Positions 51,719-59,550 are shown, numbered from the stretch's first letter. The stretch is DNA of 59,738 bases from Nocardia mexicana NBRC 108244 (GCF_001613165.1 NZ_BDBV01000095.1:1-59738); one strand, 5' to 3'. The notes: generated by a model from the sequence alone, not told the origin. Numbers and translations are program-made.

Positions 51719-52096
51719 ATGGCGGAGATGTCAGTTGATCTGGTCGCCATCGAACGGCGGCTGTGGTCGGGGAAGGCGAGTCTCGTCATCGCCGAGACCA
51801 TCGAGGGACAGATCGGTATTCTGCCCGGCCACGAGCCGCTGCTCGGCCAGCTGGTCGAGGGCGGCACCGTGACCATCGTCAGCACCGAGGGCGAGCGCAT
51901 CGTCGCCGCCGTGCACGGTGGCTTCTTCTCGGTGACGGCGTCGACCGTGCGGATTCTCGCCGAATCGGCGGAATTCGCCGCCGATGTGGATGTCGCGGCC
52001 GCGCGGGCGGTGCTCGCCGATCCGAATGCGTCCGAGCAGGAGCAGAGTCTGGCGCGCGGACAGGTGCGTGCGGCGGAGGCCGTGAGCGCCCGATAA
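51719..52096 (+). CDS. atpC: F1Fo ATP synthase subunit epsilon
   Basis: A 125-residue subunit. The N-terminal beta-sandwich is complete (G-Q-I-G-I-L-P-G-H-E-P-L-L); the C-terminal helical part is short, as in mycobacteria. It begins 6 bp after atpD and closes the operon; a strong terminator follows at 52116. Confidence 0.95.
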   Translation: MAEMSVDLVAIERRLWSGKASLVIAETIEGQIGILPGHEPLLGQLVEGGTVTIVSTEGERIVAAVHGGFFSVTASTVRILAESAEFAADVDVAAARAVLADPNASEQEQSLARGQVRAAEAVSAR

Positions 52097-52115
52097 CGCG
52101 CCGAATTATCCAGCG

Positions 52116-52147
52116 AAGGCCCCCGGGGAATTGCCCTGGGGGCCTTT
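52116..52147 (+). terminator. Terminator of the ATP synthase operon
   Basis: AAGGCCCCCGGGG pairs with CCCTGGGGGCCTT (one mismatch) over the loop AATTG, then TTGCTGTT. It is the strongest hairpin in this region and separates the atp genes from the porin pair. Confidence 0.88.
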
Positions 52148-52328
52148 GCTGTTAACATCTGGCAACGGTCCGATCGTGACCGAACGGCCGGATTTCCTGT
52201 CGGCCCTTTTCATAAGCTTTTCAGCTTCACCTGAAGTACCGAGCATTACCTCAGCACTGGTTGGTTGGCGCACGCGTGGTCGCCATCGGCGGTACCGGGC
52301 GACCTCGTCACGATTGAGCGAGGGGTGG

Positions 52329-52991
52329 ATGAACAAGTACCAGGGAATAGGGCCACGGTGGATCGCGCGATTCGGCGCGGCCGCGGCAATTGTTATGACC
52401 GCGGTCGGTTTGTGGTCGCCCGGAGCGGCTCGGGCCGATACGTTCGTGCCGTTGCCGGACGGGCATATCGAGCGCCCCGGCGTGAAAATTACCAATGTCG
52501 GTGAGCGCGCGGTCATCTCGCCATCGCTGGCAGCCAACGGAGCCGGTCGTACGACGTGGGTGAGCGGCAACGTCACGGTCGATATCGAAACCCCGGACGG
52601 TGAGGTCGGGCCCAACAACGGCGCGCTGAACGAGCCGGGGACGAACAACTCGTCGACACACGGCGCCTCCGGGCTCACCGTCGGCTATCTCGTCGGATGC
52701 CAAGTGGCACTGGGAAATTTCGGCCCGTCACTGGCCGTGACGCTGTCGCAGACCCCGTCGGCGGCCGCCGGTCTGTCGTTCCCGATCAGTCCCGGCGAGG
52801 TGAAGTGGGTTCAGATCAACAACAAGGACATGAAGAAGTCCGGGCAGTACTACCTGAATTACCGGGACGTCCCCATGGATGTGCAGGGGTGCGCCGGCTA
52901 TGCGCAGGCACGCAGCTTCGCCGTGGTCGAGGTCATCGGCCCCGACTACCAGAAACTCACTCTCTACGGGCAGCCGTTCAGCATCGGCTGA
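52329..52991 (+). CDS. MspA-family porin (first of two)
   Basis: A 220-residue secreted protein with a Sec signal (cleavage after G-A-A-R-A, about residue 36). The mature N-terminus D-T-F-V-P-L-P-D-G, the V-G-Y-L-V-G-C-Q-V segment and a second cysteine in Q-G-C-A-G-Y-A-Q-A-R-S-F are hallmarks of MspA-like outer-membrane porins of mycolata, which form octameric pores through the mycomembrane. AGGGG precedes the ATG. It starts 180 bp after the atp terminator, so it has its own promoter. A paralogue follows 29 bp later. Confidence 0.87.
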   Translation: MNKYQGIGPRWIARFGAAAAIVMTAVGLWSPGAARADTFVPLPDGHIERPGVKITNVGERAVISPSLAANGAGRTTWVSGNVTVDIETPDGEVGPNNGALNEPGTNNSSTHGASGLTVGYLVGCQVALGNFGPSLAVTLSQTPSAAAGLSFPISPGEVKWVQINNKDMKKSGQYYLNYRDVPMDVQGCAGYAQARSFAVVEVIGPDYQKLTLYGQPFSIG

Positions 52992-53020
52992 CATCGGCCA
53001 CAGAATGCGAAAGGAAACGC

Positions 53021-53713
53021 ATGATCCGCAGTAATGCTTTGCGATGTGGCCGGCTGACGGGACTGGCGGTCGCGATCGCTGTCGGGATTGGCCTGTGTTC
53101 CTCGGGTGCCGCGAATGCCGACACCTTCATTCCGCTGCCCGGCGGTTCGATCACCACCACGCTGGGCGACGGGACCGAGGTCACGCTGTCCATCGTGGAC
53201 GAGTCGGCAACGATCAGTGGCTCGATGGGTGCGACACCACTGCATCGCAATGTCTGGACGAGCGGCCGCGTCGTCGCGGACGTGTCCGGACCGGGCGCGA
53301 GCAGCGCCAGTATCCAATTGAATCCCGGATATGTCGTCGGATGCCAGGTCGATATCGCCTCGCTGAATTCGGAGGAGACCGATACCCAGGGCACCAAGGC
53401 TGGTGCGAACGGTGGACTGACGCCGCAACCGCCGGTCATCGGTGCCACGGAGACGCTGACCCTCGGGCCCGGCCAGGCCGTCGCCCGGTATTTGCTGGAT
53501 ATCGAGCAGCCGGACGATTACGGCAACGAGGACCACAAGAGGCATCCGACGGTGAAGGGTTCGCACGCGAGCGTCAGGTGGACCGACGAGACGTTCGCCG
53601 TCAACGGCTGCGGAGGGTATGCGCAGGCCCGGGCGTTCACGATGGCCGATGTCTCGACCGATGCCGGAGAAAGCATGCTCACGGTGTGGGGCGCGCCGTT
53701 CAGCATGGGCTGA
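53021..53713 (+). CDS. MspA-family porin (second of two)
   Basis: A 230-residue secreted MspA-like porin. The signal peptide ends G-A-A-N-A, and the mature start D-T-F-I-P-L-P-G-G matches the gene upstream. It has the same conserved blocks, V-G-C-Q-V and N-G-C-G-G-Y-A-Q-A-R-A-F, and ends F-S-M-G as the first ends F-S-I-G. AAAGGAAA is the ribosome site. The two are an ancestral tandem duplication and could form homo- or hetero-oligomeric pores. Confidence 0.87.
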   Translation: MIRSNALRCGRLTGLAVAIAVGIGLCSSGAANADTFIPLPGGSITTTLGDGTEVTLSIVDESATISGSMGATPLHRNVWTSGRVVADVSGPGASSASIQLNPGYVVGCQVDIASLNSEETDTQGTKAGANGGLTPQPPVIGATETLTLGPGQAVARYLLDIEQPDDYGNEDHKRHPTVKGSHASVRWTDETFAVNGCGGYAQARAFTMADVSTDAGESMLTVWGAPFSMG

Positions 53714-53728
53714 CGAACCCGGTGCCGC

Positions 53729-53766
53729 GGGTCCGGCGGCGCCGTATTCGGCGCACCGCCGGGCCC
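53729..53766 (+). terminator. Hairpin after the porin pair
   Basis: GGGTCCGGCGG pairs with CCGCCGGGCCC (one wobble) with an inner GCCG-TATT-CGGC stem, starting 15 bp after the stop. No T tract. The remaining space to DUF2550 (to 54003) holds only a possible -10 TAGACT at 53920-53925. Confidence 0.65.
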
Positions 53767-54003
53767 GCATTCGCCCAGCCTGTAGCCCGCTCGTTCTACT
53801 CTCTCCAGAATCCCTTGCGTACCAGGTCCTTTCCGTGACCCGGCCCGTGGAGTTCCGCCCACCGTTAGGATCGAGCGCACGCGAGGTGTACCGGGCGCGA
53901 CCCTGGACGGACCGGTTTGTAGACTCGCCCCAACGGTGACCTTGTTCGGGATGGCACGGCACTCGCAACAGCACAGGGGCAAAGGCGAAGGGACGGACCT
54001 GGA

Positions 54004-54450
54004 TTGCGGACCGGGATGGTGCTTCTTCTCATTCTGGTGCTGCTGCTCGTCGCCCTGGCGCTGATTTCGATCTATCGGTTCGTCATGTTGCGCCGCGGCG
54101 GTACCGCCGCGATCCTGCGCATATTGCCCGCCAAGGGCGGCCAGGGCTGGCGCCACGGTTTGATTCGCTACGACGAGGACCGATTGGTCTTCTTCAAGCT
54201 GACCAGCCTGAAACTGGGGGCCGATGCCGCGATCCGTCGCCTGGGCATCGAGGTCGTGGACCGGCGCGGCCCGGTCGGCGACGAATACGACATCATGACC
54301 GACGACATCATCGTGATCGCGGTGTCCGACGGCGACGGCAGCTACGAACTGGCGCTGGACCGCGGCGCCCTGGCGGCCTTCCTCTCCTGGGTCGAGTCCC
54401 GCCCGTCCGAGCGCATCCGCCGCCGCCCACCCCGCCTCTCAGGTTCCTAG
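54004..54450 (+). CDS. DUF2550 single-pass membrane protein
   Basis: A 148-residue protein: one N-terminal membrane helix (about residues 5-27, L-L-L-I-L-V-L-L-L-V-A-L), then a cytoplasmic beta-rich DUF2550 domain with R-Y-D-E-D-R-L-V-F-F-K-L and E-L-A-L-D-R-G-A-L. It is the homologue of Rv1312 by position and pattern; function unknown. Start is either TTG 54004 or ATG 54016. Its last codons and stop are part of the first, degenerate unit of the minisatellite that follows. Confidence 0.82.
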   Translation: MRTGMVLLLILVLLLVALALISIYRFVMLRRGGTAAILRILPAKGGQGWRHGLIRYDEDRLVFFKLTSLKLGADAAIRRLGIEVVDRRGPVGDEYDIMTDDIIVIAVSDGDGSYELALDRGALAAFLSWVESRPSERIRRRPPRLSGS

Positions 54451-54660
54451 CCCGCCGTCCGCGCTTCTCTGGGTTCCTAGCCCGCCGTCCGCGCTTCTCT
54501 GGGTTCCTAGCTCGCCGTCCGCGCTTCTCTGGGTTCCTAGCTCGCCGTCCGCGCTTCTCTGGGTTCCTAGCTCGCCGTCCGCGCTTCTCTGGGTTCCTAG
54601 CTCGCCGTCCGCGCTTCTCTGGGTTCCTAGCCCGCCGTCCGCGCCTCTCTGGCTCCGAGG
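54421..54660 (+). repeat. 30-bp minisatellite arising at a stop codon
   Basis: Seven tandem units of exactly 30 bp (54451-54660), typically CTCGCCGTCC then GCGCTTCTCT then GGGTTCCTAG. Units two to six are nearly identical; the first and second begin CCC, and the last is degenerate. A further degenerate unit (54421-54450) is the 3' end of the DUF2550 gene, with its TAG stop as the last three bases of the unit. A shortened eighth unit lies at about 54661-54688. Confidence 0.93.
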
Positions 54661-54705
54661 CCGCCGCCCACGTCCTCTGGCTCCGAGGCCGCTGGCTCCC
54701 CCTCC

Positions 54706-54732
54706 CATTCCCGGCGCGCTCTTTGCCGGGAC
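54706..54732 (+). repeat. Dispersed hairpin repeat, copy before the adenosyltransferase
   Basis: CATTCCCGGCGCGCTCTTT followed by GCCGGGACC, with stem CCCGGC / GCCGGG. Same element as at 6431, 38585 and 39638. It stops four bases before the -10 (TAGGGT, 54736) of the next gene and so covers its -35 region. Confidence 0.75.
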
Positions 54733-54747
54733 CCGTAGGGTGAATGT

Positions 54748-55335
54748 GTGAGCGTGCACCTGACTCGGATCTATACCCGCACCGGCGACGACGGCAGCAC
54801 CGGGCTGAGCGATTTCTCCCGGGTGGCCAAGACCGACCCGCGGCTGGTGGCCTACGCCGACTGCGACGAGACCAATGCGGCGATCGGTGTCGCGATCGCG
54901 CTGGGTGCGCCGGGCCCGGAGATCGCGCAGGTGCTGCGGCAGGTGCAGAACGACCTCTTCGACGCGGGCGCCGACCTGTCCACCCCGGTGGTGGCGGAGC
55001 CGAAGTATCCGCCGCTGCGCATCACCCAGGCATATATCGACCGCCTCGAGCAGTGGTGCGACGAATTCAATGCCGAGCTGGCACCCCTGAATTCGTTCAT
55101 CCTGCCCGGCGGCACGCCGCTGGGCGCCCTGCTGCACACCGCGCGGACGGTGGCCCGCCGCACCGAGCGCTCGGCGTGGGCGGCGGTCGCGGCGTACCCC
55201 GACGACACCTCGGTGCTGCCCGCGAAATACCTGAACCGGCTGTCGGATCTGCTGTTCATCCTGGGCAGGGTGGCCAACCCGGACGGCGATGTGCTCTGGC
55301 GCCCGGGCGGCTCCGCCGACGGCTCGGAGTCCTAG
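54748..55335 (+). CDS. Cob(I)alamin adenosyltransferase, PduO type
   Basis: A 195-residue ATP:cob(I)alamin adenosyltransferase that makes coenzyme B12, for example for methylmalonyl-CoA mutase. The ATP site T-R-T-G-D-D-G-S-T-G-L lies near the N-terminus, followed by V-Q-N-D-L-F-D-x-G-A-D-L, the R-x-x-x-R-R-x-E-R helix (about 135) and L-N-R-L-S-D-L-L-F. All are intact. The GTG start has TAGGGT six bases upstream and no ribosome site, so a leaderless message is likely. It corresponds to Rv1314c in position. In mycolata the propionyl-CoA from valine breakdown needs this cofactor. Confidence 0.92.
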   Translation: MSVHLTRIYTRTGDDGSTGLSDFSRVAKTDPRLVAYADCDETNAAIGVAIALGAPGPEIAQVLRQVQNDLFDAGADLSTPVVAEPKYPPLRITQAYIDRLEQWCDEFNAELAPLNSFILPGGTPLGALLHTARTVARRTERSAWAAVAAYPDDTSVLPAKYLNRLSDLLFILGRVANPDGDVLWRPGGSADGSES

Positions 55336-55336
55336 C

Positions 55337-55702
55337 TCAGGCTCCGGAACTCACGATGTCGTCGGCCAGCGGTGCGACGGCGCCGATGATCTGCCCCGTC
55401 ACGTCCTCGGGGACGCCGGCGGCGAGCAGGGATTCGGTCAGGTGGGCGGCGACCTTGTCGAAGTGCTGCTGTGCGATGCCGCGCCCGCGGTGCACCTCCG
55501 CCATGGCGGCACCGGTGTAGGGCTCCGGCCCGCCCAGCGCGGCGCCGAAGAATTCGGTCTGCAGGCCCTTGAGCCGGGACATGTTCACCCCGCTGAAGAA
55601 CCCCACCAGGTCCGGGTCGTCGAGCACCCGCACGTAGAAGTCGTCGACGACGGCGGCGATGGCCTCGGCTCCGCCGAGTTGGTCGTAGATGGATTGCGCC
55701 AT
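55337..55702 (-). CDS. glbN: Truncated haemoglobin, group I (HbN type)
   Basis: A 121-residue 2-on-2 haemoglobin. Proximal His F8 is His71, B10 Tyr is Tyr23, with Leu44 (E7) and Gln48 (E11), the same pocket as M. tuberculosis HbN, whose known activity is NO dioxygenation. The internal block E-P-Y-T-G-A-A-M-A-E-V-H is almost identical in kind. It lacks the basic pre-A extension (about 12 residues) of the M. tuberculosis protein, a segment proposed to steer NO chemistry. Co-oriented with a flavohaemoglobin and a DivIVA-like gene upstream; the 60-bp gap holds two CTGTAG direct repeats 19 bp apart on the plus strand. Confidence 0.93.
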   Translation of the reverse strand: MAQSIYDQLGGAEAIAAVVDDFYVRVLDDPDLVGFFSGVNMSRLKGLQTEFFGAALGGPEPYTGAAMAEVHRGRGIAQQHFDKVAAHLTESLLAAGVPEDVTGQIIGAVAPLADDIVSSGA

Positions 55703-55762
55703 GGCGGCGTTCCCCCTCGAATCTGTAGAACGTGAAATCAACTGTAGTGCAACATGTTCGGG

Positions 55763-56665
55763 CTAGTTGTCGGTGTTCGGTTCCCGCGCCGGCCGCTGGA
55801 TGCCGAGTTCGTCCGTGCGGGCGAGCTGTGCCCGGCTCGGCATCGGCGTGCCGGTCCGGACGACCGGCACGGCGGGGTTCGGGGTCGCTCGGGTGGCGGT
55901 CGCCGCGGCGGCGGTGGCGTAGGCGGCGCCGGTCGGCGCAGCGTCCTCCCGCGATCGGAACCACGGCGAGGCACTTTCCGATCGAGCAGGCGGCGCCGCG
56001 GCCCGGCCCAGCTTGTCGATCTCCGTGCACAGCGCATCGATGATCGTCTGCATCTGCTTCTGCGCGACCTGTGCGTAGGCACGGACATACTCGATCTCGG
56101 CCGGCGCCGGTTCGGGCGCTCCCGGCGGCACCGTGGTCAGCGAGGCCATCCCGTCGGCGGCCTGGGCCGCGGATTCCTGTGCCTGGCGCAGGATTTCGGC
56201 GTATTGCTCCCGGGCCGCGGTGACGAGTTCGCGCGCGTAGGTCTCCGCTTCGCTGACCGTGGTCTCGGCGGAGAGCTGAGCCTGGCTGAGCAGGTTGATC
56301 GCGCGGGAGGTCACGCCCGTCACGTCCTTCTCCGATTCCTCGCGCAGCCAGCGGTTCTCCCGCTGCAGCATGTCCACCTCGCCGCGCAGCGCGTCGACGG
56401 TGGCATTGCCGACCGGCGCGCCGTGCTGGAGCCGGTTCTCCAACTCGGCGACCCGAGTGGCGAGGTACTCGTTGTTGGCCACCAGGGCCTCCTGGCCGCC
56501 GAACTTCAGCTGCTCGGCCATACGTTTGTTGGCGGCCACCTGATTTCCCAGCTCGGCGGCGACCTTGCGCAGGAAGCGGTCGACCTCGCCCTCGTCGTAG
56601 CCGCGCCGACCGAGCGCCGATCTCTTGAACTGCATCTTGCCGATGTCGCGTGGGGTCAGCGCCAT
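55763..56665 (-). CDS. DivIVA-domain coiled-coil protein
   Basis: A 300-residue protein. The N-terminal DivIVA membrane-curvature domain (about 1-60) contains the F-K-R-S-A-L-G-R-R-G-Y-D-E-G-E-V-D-R-F-L block. Two long coiled coils follow (about 60-125 and 130-215), then a disordered Ala/Thr/Pro-rich tail. It is a second DivIVA-type protein, distinct from Wag31, whose gene lies near ftsZ in actinobacteria. It probably assembles at poles or curved membrane. Its start overlaps the flavohaemoglobin stop by 10 bp, so the two are translationally coupled. Confidence 0.88.
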   Translation of the reverse strand: MALTPRDIGKMQFKRSALGRRGYDEGEVDRFLRKVAAELGNQVAANKRMAEQLKFGGQEALVANNEYLATRVAELENRLQHGAPVGNATVDALRGEVDMLQRENRWLREESEKDVTGVTSRAINLLSQAQLSAETTVSEAETYARELVTAAREQYAEILRQAQESAAQAADGMASLTTVPPGAPEPAPAEIEYVRAYAQVAQKQMQTIIDALCTEIDKLGRAAAPPARSESASPWFRSREDAAPTGAAYATAAAATATRATPNPAVPVVRTGTPMPSRAQLARTDELGIQRPAREPNTDN

Positions 56666-57792
56666 GGATCTACCTCGGATTCGAACTGCTCGTATCGGAT
56701 GTGCGTGGGCGCCATGCCAACTGCGAGAAGCTCACTCACGCAGTGTTCGACCATCGGGCCCGACCCGCACACCAGCGCCGTGTAGCCGTCCCAGCGCTGC
56801 GCGCGGGCCGCGATGGCGCCCACCGGTCCGCGCGGGCCGCGGAAGGACGGGTCCTCCGAGACGACCGGGGTGTAGCGCAACCACGGGCGGGTGCCTGCGA
56901 GTTCTGTCAGATGGTGGTGGTCGTAGAGGTTCCACTGGGTCCGGGCGCCGTGGAAGAGCTGAACGTCGGCCGCGGCACCGGTGCGATGCCACTGTTCGTC
57001 GAGGTGTTCGACCACCGCGCGCAGCGGCGCGAGCCCCGTGCCTCCGGCGACGAGCAGCAGGTTGCCTCCCTCCGCCGGGGCGCACAGGGCGGTACCGACG
57101 GGCGCGCCGAACCGCAGCACATCCCCGGGTCGCACCGCTCGCGCCAGCGCCGGACTGACCTGCCCACCGGCGACGATCTGCACGTGCAGCTCGAGCGTCC
57201 CGTCGGCGCGCGGCGCATTGGCGGGGGAGTAGTAGCGCCACAGCCGCGGCCGGTCGGGAATCTCCACGGCCAGCGACTGTCCCGGCACGAACGGATAGGG
57301 AACGGTCGGCCGGACCTGCACCACCGCGACATCGATGCTGCGCCGCTCGACGCCGACCACCTCGGCGTCCCACCAGGCCGGCGCCGACTGCTCATCGGCC
57401 TCGGCGGCGGTGACCATGATCCGGGCGACGGCGCCGTAGGCCTCCGACCAGTCCGCCGCCAGCGCATCGGTCCAGGTCGCCCCGAGGAAGTATTCGAGCG
57501 TGGCCAGCAGGGAGGCACCGGCCGCCGGGAAATGGTCGGCGACGACGCCGAAGCGCCGGTGGTCGCGGCCCAACTGTTCGACGAAGGTGGCGTCGGCGGC
57601 GATCCGGTCGACGTTGCTGACGATCTTGCCCAGCGCCGCGAAGAACCGGCCGCGCTGGTCGGCCATCGACACCGGGAACATCTCCCGCACCTCGGGATGC
57701 GCCATGAACAGGTGCGAGTAGAAGTACAGCACCGCCTGGTCCCCGACCTTCTCGACCTCGCGCCAGCTCGTGTGCAGAGCGTGGGTATCCAT
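56656..57792 (-). CDS. Flavohaemoglobin-type globin reductase
   Basis: A 378-residue fusion of a globin (about 1-140), a ferredoxin-reductase FAD domain (about 145-245; R-Y-Y-S-P-A-N) and an NAD domain (G-G-T-G-L-A-P-L, C-G-S-G-P-M-V). The globin has B10 Tyr25, E7 Gln46 and proximal His78, the arrangement of classical NO-dioxygenase flavohaemoglobins. It would detoxify NO to nitrate with NAD(P)H. The ATG at 57792 lacks a clear ribosome site; the frame is open 54 codons upstream without globin similarity. It heads the minus-strand run flavohaemoglobin, DivIVA-like, HbN. Confidence 0.9.
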   Translation of the reverse strand: MDTHALHTSWREVEKVGDQAVLYFYSHLFMAHPEVREMFPVSMADQRGRFFAALGKIVSNVDRIAADATFVEQLGRDHRRFGVVADHFPAAGASLLATLEYFLGATWTDALAADWSEAYGAVARIMVTAAEADEQSAPAWWDAEVVGVERRSIDVAVVQVRPTVPYPFVPGQSLAVEIPDRPRLWRYYSPANAPRADGTLELHVQIVAGGQVSPALARAVRPGDVLRFGAPVGTALCAPAEGGNLLLVAGGTGLAPLRAVVEHLDEQWHRTGAAADVQLFHGARTQWNLYDHHHLTELAGTRPWLRYTPVVSEDPSFRGPRGPVGAIAARAQRWDGYTALVCGSGPMVEHCVSELLAVGMAPTHIRYEQFESEVDPWR

Positions 57793-58162
57793 GCGGGTCA
57801 GTGGGCCGGATGTGCGTCGGCGCGGGACCGGACGCCCGGCCCCGGACAGGTGAGTTTCACGAAAATCTCCACACTCCGACGGGGCCGACGGCCTCCGAAC
57901 GCGGCATGGTGATGTGGATGCGCCTGCGAGCTCGGCCGGGTGTCCCCGAATCAACGAACCGGTACGTACTCGACGCTGGGTACCTACCGAGCCGTCAGGT
58001 TACCGGTCCGTCAATACCCTTGCCACTCAAGGAAATTCCGGCCGCCCGTGCCGGATTCACCGGGCAGCCCTGCGGCGATGCGCCCGCGGCTCGACTGCGA
58101 CATCCGCCCATGCCCGGACGGAGTGGCCACCATCGGCGGTCGGGCCCACTAGGCTGACCCCC
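57793..58162. other. Divergent regulatory space between the globin run and murA
   Basis: 370 bp without a supportable gene. On the minus strand TTGACG (about 58014) is a possible -35, but no -10 stands at good spacing. Short related pieces such as GGTACGTAC, GGTACCTAC and GGTTACC between 57960 and 58005 may bind a regulator. On the plus strand TAGGCT (58150-58155) is a likely -10 for the short frame before murA. Confidence 0.4.
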
Positions 58163-58228
58163 GTGAGTGAGCGAAGCGAGCGAACCTTCAACACAGCGTG
58201 CGGCACGCACAGCGCCGGCGAGCGCTAG
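58163..58228 (+). CDS. Possible 21-codon leader ORF of murA
   Basis: GTG 58163 to TAG 58228, encoding a 21-residue peptide starting S-E-R-S-E-R. A -10 TAGGCT lies seven bases before the GTG, a typical leaderless arrangement. The stop is 12 nt before the murA GTG, with GAGGAGG between. The start region GTGAGTGAGCG is nearly repeated at the murA start GTGAGTGAACG. It could be a translated leader coupling to murA, or simply transcription-start sequence. Confidence 0.4.
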   Translation: MSERSERTFNTACGTHSAGER

Positions 58229-58240
58229 CGAGGAGGCGCT

Positions 58241-59494
58241 GTGAGTGAACGGTTTCTGGTGACCGGGGGCAGTCGGCTCGTCGGCGAGGTGGCGGTCGGT
58301 GGTGCCAAGAACAGCGTGCTCAAGCTGATGGCCGCCGCGCTGCTCGCCGAGGGCACGACCACGATCACGAACTGTCCGGACATCCTCGATGTGCCGCTGA
58401 TGGCCGAGGTCCTGCGGGGCCTCGGCTGCGACGTCGCGGTCGACGGCTCCGTGGTGACCATCGCCACGCCGACGGAACCGAAGTACCACGCGGATTTTCC
58501 TGCGGTGACGCAGTTCCGGGCCTCGGTCTGCGTGCTCGGGCCGCTGATGGCGCGGTGCAAGCGCGCGGTGGTGGCGCTGCCCGGCGGCGACGCGATCGGC
58601 TCGCGTCCGCTGGACATGCACCAGACGGGCCTGCGGCTGCTGGGGGCGACCAGCGAAATAGAGCACGGCTGCCTGGTCGCTCGCGCTGACGAGCTGCAGG
58701 GCGCCCGCATCCGGCTGGACTTCCCGTCCGTGGGCGCGACCGAGAACATCCTGATGGCGGCGGTGCTGGCCGAGGGAGAAACGGTCATCGACAATGCCGC
58801 GCGGGAGCCGGAGATCGTCGACCTCTGCACGATGCTGACCAGGATGGGCGCGCGGATCAGCGGCGCGGGCACATCGGTGCTGACCATCGACGGCGTGCGC
58901 AAGCTCTCGCCCACCACACATCAGGTGATCGGCGATCGCATCGTCGCCGCGACCTGGGGTATCGCCGCCGCCATGACACTCGGCGATGTTCGGGTGACGG
59001 GCATCAATCCCAAGCATCTGTCCCTGGTGCTGGACAAGCTGCGCTCTTCGGGCGCGCGAATCTCGTTCGAACCGGACGGGTTTCGGGTGTTGCAGGCCGA
59101 GCGTCCGCGCGCCGTGAACTTCTCGACGCTGCCCTTCCCGGGGTTCCCGACCGATCTGCAGCCGATGGCGATCGGGCTGGCGGCGATCGCGGACGGCACC
59201 TCGATGATCACCGAGAACGTCTTCGAGGCGCGGTTCCGCTTCGTGGAGGAGATGATCCGGTTGGGGGCAGACGCCCGGACCGACGGACATCACGCGGTGG
59301 TGCGCGGTATCCCGCGACTGTCGAGTGCGCCGGTGTGGTCGTCCGATATTCGGGCCGGCGCCGGTCTCGTGCTGGCCGGTCTGGTTGCCGATGGCGTCAC
59401 CGAGGTGCACGACGTATTCCACATCGATCGCGGTTATCCGGAGTTCGTCGAGAATCTGCGTTCGCTCGGCGCCGGTGTCGAGCGCGTCAGCTGA
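58241..59494 (+). CDS. murA: UDP-N-acetylglucosamine 1-carboxyvinyltransferase
   Basis: A 417-residue enzyme of the first committed step of peptidoglycan synthesis (enolpyruvyl transfer to UDP-GlcNAc). N-terminal G-G-A-K-N-S-V-L-K-L and V-G-A-T-E-N are conserved. The residue that is Cys115 in E. coli is aspartate here: Asp117 in L-P-G-G-D-A-I-G-S-R-P, as in M. tuberculosis, which makes the enzyme insensitive to fosfomycin. GTG start with GAGGAGG eight bases before. In mycolata the rRNA operon follows, as the promoters at 59522 suggest. Confidence 0.96.
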   Translation: MSERFLVTGGSRLVGEVAVGGAKNSVLKLMAAALLAEGTTTITNCPDILDVPLMAEVLRGLGCDVAVDGSVVTIATPTEPKYHADFPAVTQFRASVCVLGPLMARCKRAVVALPGGDAIGSRPLDMHQTGLRLLGATSEIEHGCLVARADELQGARIRLDFPSVGATENILMAAVLAEGETVIDNAAREPEIVDLCTMLTRMGARISGAGTSVLTIDGVRKLSPTTHQVIGDRIVAATWGIAAAMTLGDVRVTGINPKHLSLVLDKLRSSGARISFEPDGFRVLQAERPRAVNFSTLPFPGFPTDLQPMAIGLAAIADGTSMITENVFEARFRFVEEMIRLGADARTDGHHAVVRGIPRLSSAPVWSSDIRAGAGLVLAGLVADGVTEVHDVFHIDRGYPEFVENLRSLGAGVERVS

Positions 59495-59521
59495 TCATGG
59501 AACCGGCCCTGACCAGGCGAT

Positions 59522-59550
59522 TTGACATCGATTCTGGTGCCACGTAACTT
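59522..59550 (+). promoter_or_regulatory. Strong promoter downstream of murA, probable rRNA P1
   Basis: TTGACA (59522-59527), 17 bp, TAACTT (59545-59550): the closest match to a sigma70 consensus in the window. By synteny with M. tuberculosis (murA then rrs) it should drive the 16S-23S-5S operon just beyond the end. Confidence 0.65.

Noticed and set aside
54421..54690. Minisatellite as a CRISPR array
   Set aside because: Units are directly adjacent without unique spacers, and no cas genes are near.
54439..55137. A minus-strand frame reading the minisatellite as ten-residue protein repeats
   Set aside because: The rest of the frame is antisense to the adenosyltransferase. There is no start signal, and the repeat is explained by DNA-level tandem duplication.
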